A DNA stretch of 64,000 nt from Pseudoxanthomonas sp. z9 (lineage in GTDB: Bacteria > Pseudomonadota > Gammaproteobacteria > Xanthomonadales > Xanthomonadaceae), in NCBI RefSeq assembly GCF_006542425.1, contig NZ_VFID01000004.1, positions 310,001 to 374,000 of the forward strand. Direction: 5' to 3'. The translations under genes and the position numbers were made by a program. Shown piece by piece: positions 58,868 to 64,000 of the stretch. The notes under the pieces were generated by a model that ran no database searches, was not told where the DNA came from, and worked only from the letters and a program-made list of their open reading frames with translations. Position 1 is the first letter of the stretch. Each line of letters opens with the position of its first letter.

Positions 58868-58928
58868 CCTTCTCCACGTATGGGAGAAGGAAACGACGGC
58901 ATGTCCTTCGCGCCCACGGCGCGGAAGG

Positions 58929-59453
58929 TCACTTCTTCTTGGGAGCGATCATCATCACCATCTGCCGGCCTTCCAGGCGCGGACGCGATTCGATGACGAT
59001 CTCGTCGCCCAGTTCGGCCTCGATGCGCGCGGCCATTTCACGTCCCAGTTCCTGGTGGCTCATCTCGCGGCCACGGAAGCGGATGTTGACCTTGACCTTG
59101 TCGCCCTCTTCCAGGAAGCGGCGGATGTTGCGCATCTTGATCTGGTAGTCGCCTTCGTCGGTGACCGGCCGGAACTTGAGTTCCTTGATCTCGACCTGCT
59201 TCTGCTTCTTCTTGGCCTCGTTCGCCTTCTTCTGCTGCTCGAACTTGAACTTGCCGAAGTCCATGATCTTGCAGACGGGCGGTTCGGCATTGGGCTGGAT
59301 CTCGACCAGATCCAGGCCTTCTTCCTCGGCCATCGACAATGCCTCGTCGCGCGTGAGCACGCCGATCATTTCGCCATCGGAACCGATCACGCGTACGCGC
59401 GGCACGCGGATTTCGTGGTTCTTGCGGTTTTGCTTGTTGTCAGGGGTGCTGAT
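58929..59453 (-). CDS. infC: Translation initiation factor IF-3, with a non-canonical ATC start
   Basis: 174 residues if started at ATC 59453 ([20 protein letters not shown]), with GGAG eight bases upstream. An ATG at 59477 exists, but GGAG lies inside the codons following it and no site precedes it. Non-AUG/GUG/UUG starts (AUU, AUC) are the hallmark of infC and let IF-3 repress its own synthesis. [37 protein letters not shown] and [18 protein letters not shown] confirm the family. It lies 50 bases after thrS. Confidence 0.97.
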   Translation of the reverse strand: MSTPDNKQNRKNHEIRVPRVRVIGSDGEMIGVLTRDEALSMAEEEGLDLVEIQPNAEPPVCKIMDFGKFKFEQQKKANEAKKKQKQVEIKELKFRPVTDEGDYQIKMRNIRRFLEEGDKVKVNIRFRGREMSHQELGREMAARIEAELGDEIVIESRPRLEGRQMVMMIAPKKK

Positions 59454-59503
59454 GTTGCGGTCTCCAGAGAGAATCATGCCGGCCCCAACCGGGGCCGGAC
59501 CCT

Positions 59504-61402
59504 TTACGCGCCCTCGCTGCGCAGGCGCTCGGCGAAGTCGGCCACGGACATTGTGCCCAAATCCTCACCTGAACGCGTGCGCACGGCAACGGCGCCATTT
59601 TCCTTCTCGCGGTCTCCGACCACGAGCAGGTACGGGACCCGCTGCAGGGTGTGCTCGCGGATCTTAAAGCCGATTTTTTCGTTCCGCAAATCGGCCGTCA
59701 CCCGGAAGCCTTGATTTGCAAGGGTTTTCCGGACCTCGTCCACATAATCGGCCTGGGCGTCGGTAATGTTCATCACGACGGCCTGCTGGGGGGACAGCCA
59801 GGCTGGGAAGGCCCCGGCGTGGTGCTCGATCAGGATGCCGATGAAGCGCTCCATGGACCCCACGATGGCGCGGTGCAGCATGACCGGATGGCGGCGCTGG
59901 CTGTTCTCGTCCACGTACTCGGCGCCCAGCCGTCCCGGCATCATGAAATCCACCTGCATCGTGCCCAGCTGCCAGGTCCGGCCGATCGCGTCCTTGAGGT
60001 GGTACTCGATCTTGGGGCCATAGAAGGCGCCCTCGCCCGGCAGTTCCTTCCACTCCACCCCGCAGTTGCGCAGGGCCGCCCGCAGGGCGTCCTCGGCCTT
60101 GTCCCAGGTGGCGTCGTCGCCCAGACGCTTCTCCGGCCGCAGGGCGATCTTGATCTGGATCTCGTCGAAGCCGAAATGCCGGTAGACCGCCAGCGCCTGC
60201 TGGTGGAAGGCGGTCACTTCGGACTCGATCTGCTCTTCCGTGCAGAAGACGTGGCCGTCGTCCTGGGTGAAGCCGCGCACGCGCAGGATGCCGTGCAGGG
60301 CGCCGGACGGCTCGTTGCGGTGGCAGGAGCCGAACTCGCCATAGCGGATTGGCAGGTCGCGGTAGCTGTGCAGGCCCTGGTTGAACACCTGGACATGGCC
60401 CGGGCAATTCATCGGCTTGACCGCGTACGTGCGCTTCTCCGACTCGGTGAAGAACATGTTCTCCTGGTAGTTGTCCCAGTGACCCGACTTCTGCCACAGC
60501 GACACGTCCAGGATCTGCGGGCAGCGCACTTCGCCGTAGCCGCTGTCGCGATAGACCTTGCGCATGTACTGCTCGACCACCTGCCAGATGGCCCAACCCT
60601 TCGGGTGCCAGAACACCAGGCCAGGCGCCTCTTCCTGCAGGTGGAACAGGTTCTGCTGCTTGCCGATGCGGCGGTGGTCGCGCTTCTCGGCTTCCTCCAT
60701 CCGGGTGATGTAGGCGTCGAGCTGCTTCTTGTCGGCCCAGGCCGTGCCATAGATACGCTGCAGCTGCTCGTTCTTGGCGTCGCCGCGCCAGTAGGCGCCG
60801 GAGATGCGGGTGAGCTTGAACGCCTTCAGGAAGCGCGTGTTGGGCACGTGCGGGCCGCGGCACATGTCCACGTACTCCTGGTGGTAGTACAGGCCCATCG
60901 CCTTTTCTTCCGGCATGTCGTCGATCAGGCGCAGCTTGTAGTCCTCGCCGCGCGACTTGAAGACCTGGATGACCTCCTCGCGCGGCGTCATTTTCTTGAT
61001 GACGTCGTAGTCCTGCGCGATCAGGTCCTGCATGCGCTGCTCGATCGCGGCCATGTCTTCCGGCGTGAACGGGCGTTCGCTGTAGATGTCGTAGTAGAAG
61101 CCTTCGGCGATGACCGGGCCGATGACCATCTTCACTTCCGGATACAGCTGCTTGACTGCGTGGCCGACCAGGTGCGCGCAGGAGTGACGGATGATCTCCA
61201 GGCCTTCCTCGTCCTTGGGGGTGATGATGCGCAGGCTGGCGTCGTGATCGATGACGTCGCCGGCGTCGACCAGACGGCCGTCGACCGCGCCGGCCAGGGT
61301 CGCCTTGGCCAGGCCGGCGCCGATGGACTGGGCCACCTGCATGACGGAAACAGGTTGTTCGAACTGGCGGCTGCTGCCGTCGGGAAGCGTGATCGTGATC
61401 AT
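59504..61402 (-). CDS. thrS: Threonyl-tRNA synthetase
   Basis: 632 residues from ATG 61402 ([20 protein letters not shown]). TGS domain, an editing domain with [20 protein letters not shown], and a class II core with zinc ligands in [13 protein letters not shown] and a final [20 protein letters not shown]. The C-terminal anticodon domain follows. First gene of thrS-infC. A repeat occupies its leader up to a few bases before the ATG. Confidence 0.98.
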   Translation of the reverse strand: MITITLPDGSSRQFEQPVSVMQVAQSIGAGLAKATLAGAVDGRLVDAGDVIDHDASLRIITPKDEEGLEIIRHSCAHLVGHAVKQLYPEVKMVIGPVIAEGFYYDIYSERPFTPEDMAAIEQRMQDLIAQDYDVIKKMTPREEVIQVFKSRGEDYKLRLIDDMPEEKAMGLYYHQEYVDMCRGPHVPNTRFLKAFKLTRISGAYWRGDAKNEQLQRIYGTAWADKKQLDAYITRMEEAEKRDHRRIGKQQNLFHLQEEAPGLVFWHPKGWAIWQVVEQYMRKVYRDSGYGEVRCPQILDVSLWQKSGHWDNYQENMFFTESEKRTYAVKPMNCPGHVQVFNQGLHSYRDLPIRYGEFGSCHRNEPSGALHGILRVRGFTQDDGHVFCTEEQIESEVTAFHQQALAVYRHFGFDEIQIKIALRPEKRLGDDATWDKAEDALRAALRNCGVEWKELPGEGAFYGPKIEYHLKDAIGRTWQLGTMQVDFMMPGRLGAEYVDENSQRRHPVMLHRAIVGSMERFIGILIEHHAGAFPAWLSPQQAVVMNITDAQADYVDEVRKTLANQGFRVTADLRNEKIGFKIREHTLQRVPYLLVVGDREKENGAVAVRTRSGEDLGTMSVADFAERLRSEGA

Positions 61403-61404
61403 GG

Positions 61405-61500
61405 GTTGAAAGCCGGGATTCGGGATTCTGGGATTCGGGATTTGGCGGAAGCGGGAGGATTCGGCTATCGAATCCCCAATCCCGACTCCCCAATCCCGTT
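61405..61500. repeat. GGGATTCGGGATT repeat cluster in the thrS leader
   Basis: GGGATTCGGGATTCTGGGAT near 61419 and CCCCAATCCCGACTCCCCAA near 61470 form an imperfect inverted repeat. Same family as at 6783-6876. It replaces most of the leader immediately upstream of thrS. Confidence 0.7.
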
Positions 61501-61675
61501 GCGCAAGCAACAAAAAAGCGCCACGAGGGCGCCTACAGGATGCAGTGCCTCGGGCAGTACCGGATTCAGGCGGTGGTAGTGCTCATGTCGCACGCTCGGC
61601 CAGCGTTTCCGCGGGCCACCTCGTGATGTCGGAGTGGCGCGCAAAGGGAAACTTGAATTCCACGCTCTGGAAGCG

Positions 61676-61750
61676 TGGTGGGCGGTACAGGGTTCGAACC
61701 TGTGACCCCTACCATGTCAAGGTAGTGCTCTACCGCTGAGCTAACCGCCC
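61676..61750 (-). tRNA. tRNA-Val (GAC)
   Basis: 75 bases on the minus strand. Acceptor GGGCGGT/ACCGCCC, anticodon loop TTGACAT with GAC, T arm GGTTCGAACCC, CCA encoded. Confidence 0.98.
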
Positions 61751-61913
61751 GGTCTGCCCTTTGCAGGGGCGCGAATTCTAGCCCGGAAACCGGTGCGCCG
61801 ACAACCATGTCTTCACCGGATCGCGCGAAACGCCCGCGCCGCTTCGGCGCGGCCCGGCAGTGCCGGGGGCCGGGGTCGGCCGCAATGCGCGGCTGGCGGG
61901 TACAAAACCCCGC

Positions 61914-63929
<2,016 letters not shown>

Positions 63930-64000
63930 GGGGGTGTCCCGAAAGCGATCGCTGAGTATAGCCATCCGGCGATGACCGACGCCGGGGAGATTTCCTACTC

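Overview
The window is a high-GC, densely coded stretch of chromosome from a gammaproteobacterium of the Xanthomonadaceae (Lysobacteraceae). Supporting signs are the suite of M13 peptidases, Ggt, ExoD, DUF6491 and YggX genes, the rplT-pheS-pheT-ihfA-merR block, and many GTAG-headed REP elements and GATTCGGGAT-type inverted repeats between genes. The genus cannot be fixed from sequence alone. Most of the window is ordinary core genome. I see no CRISPR array, intact prophage, insertion sequence, rRNA operon or origin.

Layout. 1-6780: a truncated beta-CASP metallo-hydrolase, two tandem M13 metallopeptidase paralogues (the second with a degenerate active site), a rhomboid protease, an alkyltransferase-like DNA repair protein and a small YbjN/CesT-like protein. 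6878-10837: PiT phosphate transporter with its DUF47 partner, then a CNNM/CBS transporter and an ExoD protein. 10983-15798: an overlapping pair coding for a periplasmic PhnD-like binding protein and a membrane GGDEF-EAL protein, then trmJ and suhB. 16068-21850: the queA-tgt-yajC-secD-secF operon read leftwards. 21935-28365: a divergent Lrp/aminotransferase pair, then a phytate-type phosphorus locus (exported pyrophosphatase, beta-propeller phytase lipoprotein, divergent TonB-dependent receptor). 28475-39310: upp, two hydrolases, ggt, ferredoxin, coaD-rsmD, ftsY-AsmA-like-mutY, yggX and a DUF6491 lipoprotein.

39493-44024 starts at a tRNA-Phe gene. It has visibly lower GC in its first part, several lineage-specific genes and decayed reading frames, and looks like the remnant of an integrated island. 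44092-52695: a lipoprotein, an acyl-CoA dehydrogenase, an HNH endonuclease, dxs, TPR and TraB/GumN proteins and a cupin. 52798-61402, leftwards: tRNA-Pro, merR, ihfA, pheT, pheS, rplT, rpmI, infC and thrS. This classical translation operon is split by an oppositely oriented signal peptidase I gene. 61676-63929: tRNA-Val and uvrB.

Most notable observations: an apparent pseudo-peptidase next to an intact M13 peptidase; the signal peptidase inserted antisense between infC and rpmI; an infC gene best explained by an ATC start; a PhnD-like protein translationally coupled to a c-di-GMP enzyme; a perfect palindrome covering the putative -10 box just upstream of the HNH gene; and REP elements whose heads supply the stop codons of two genes.
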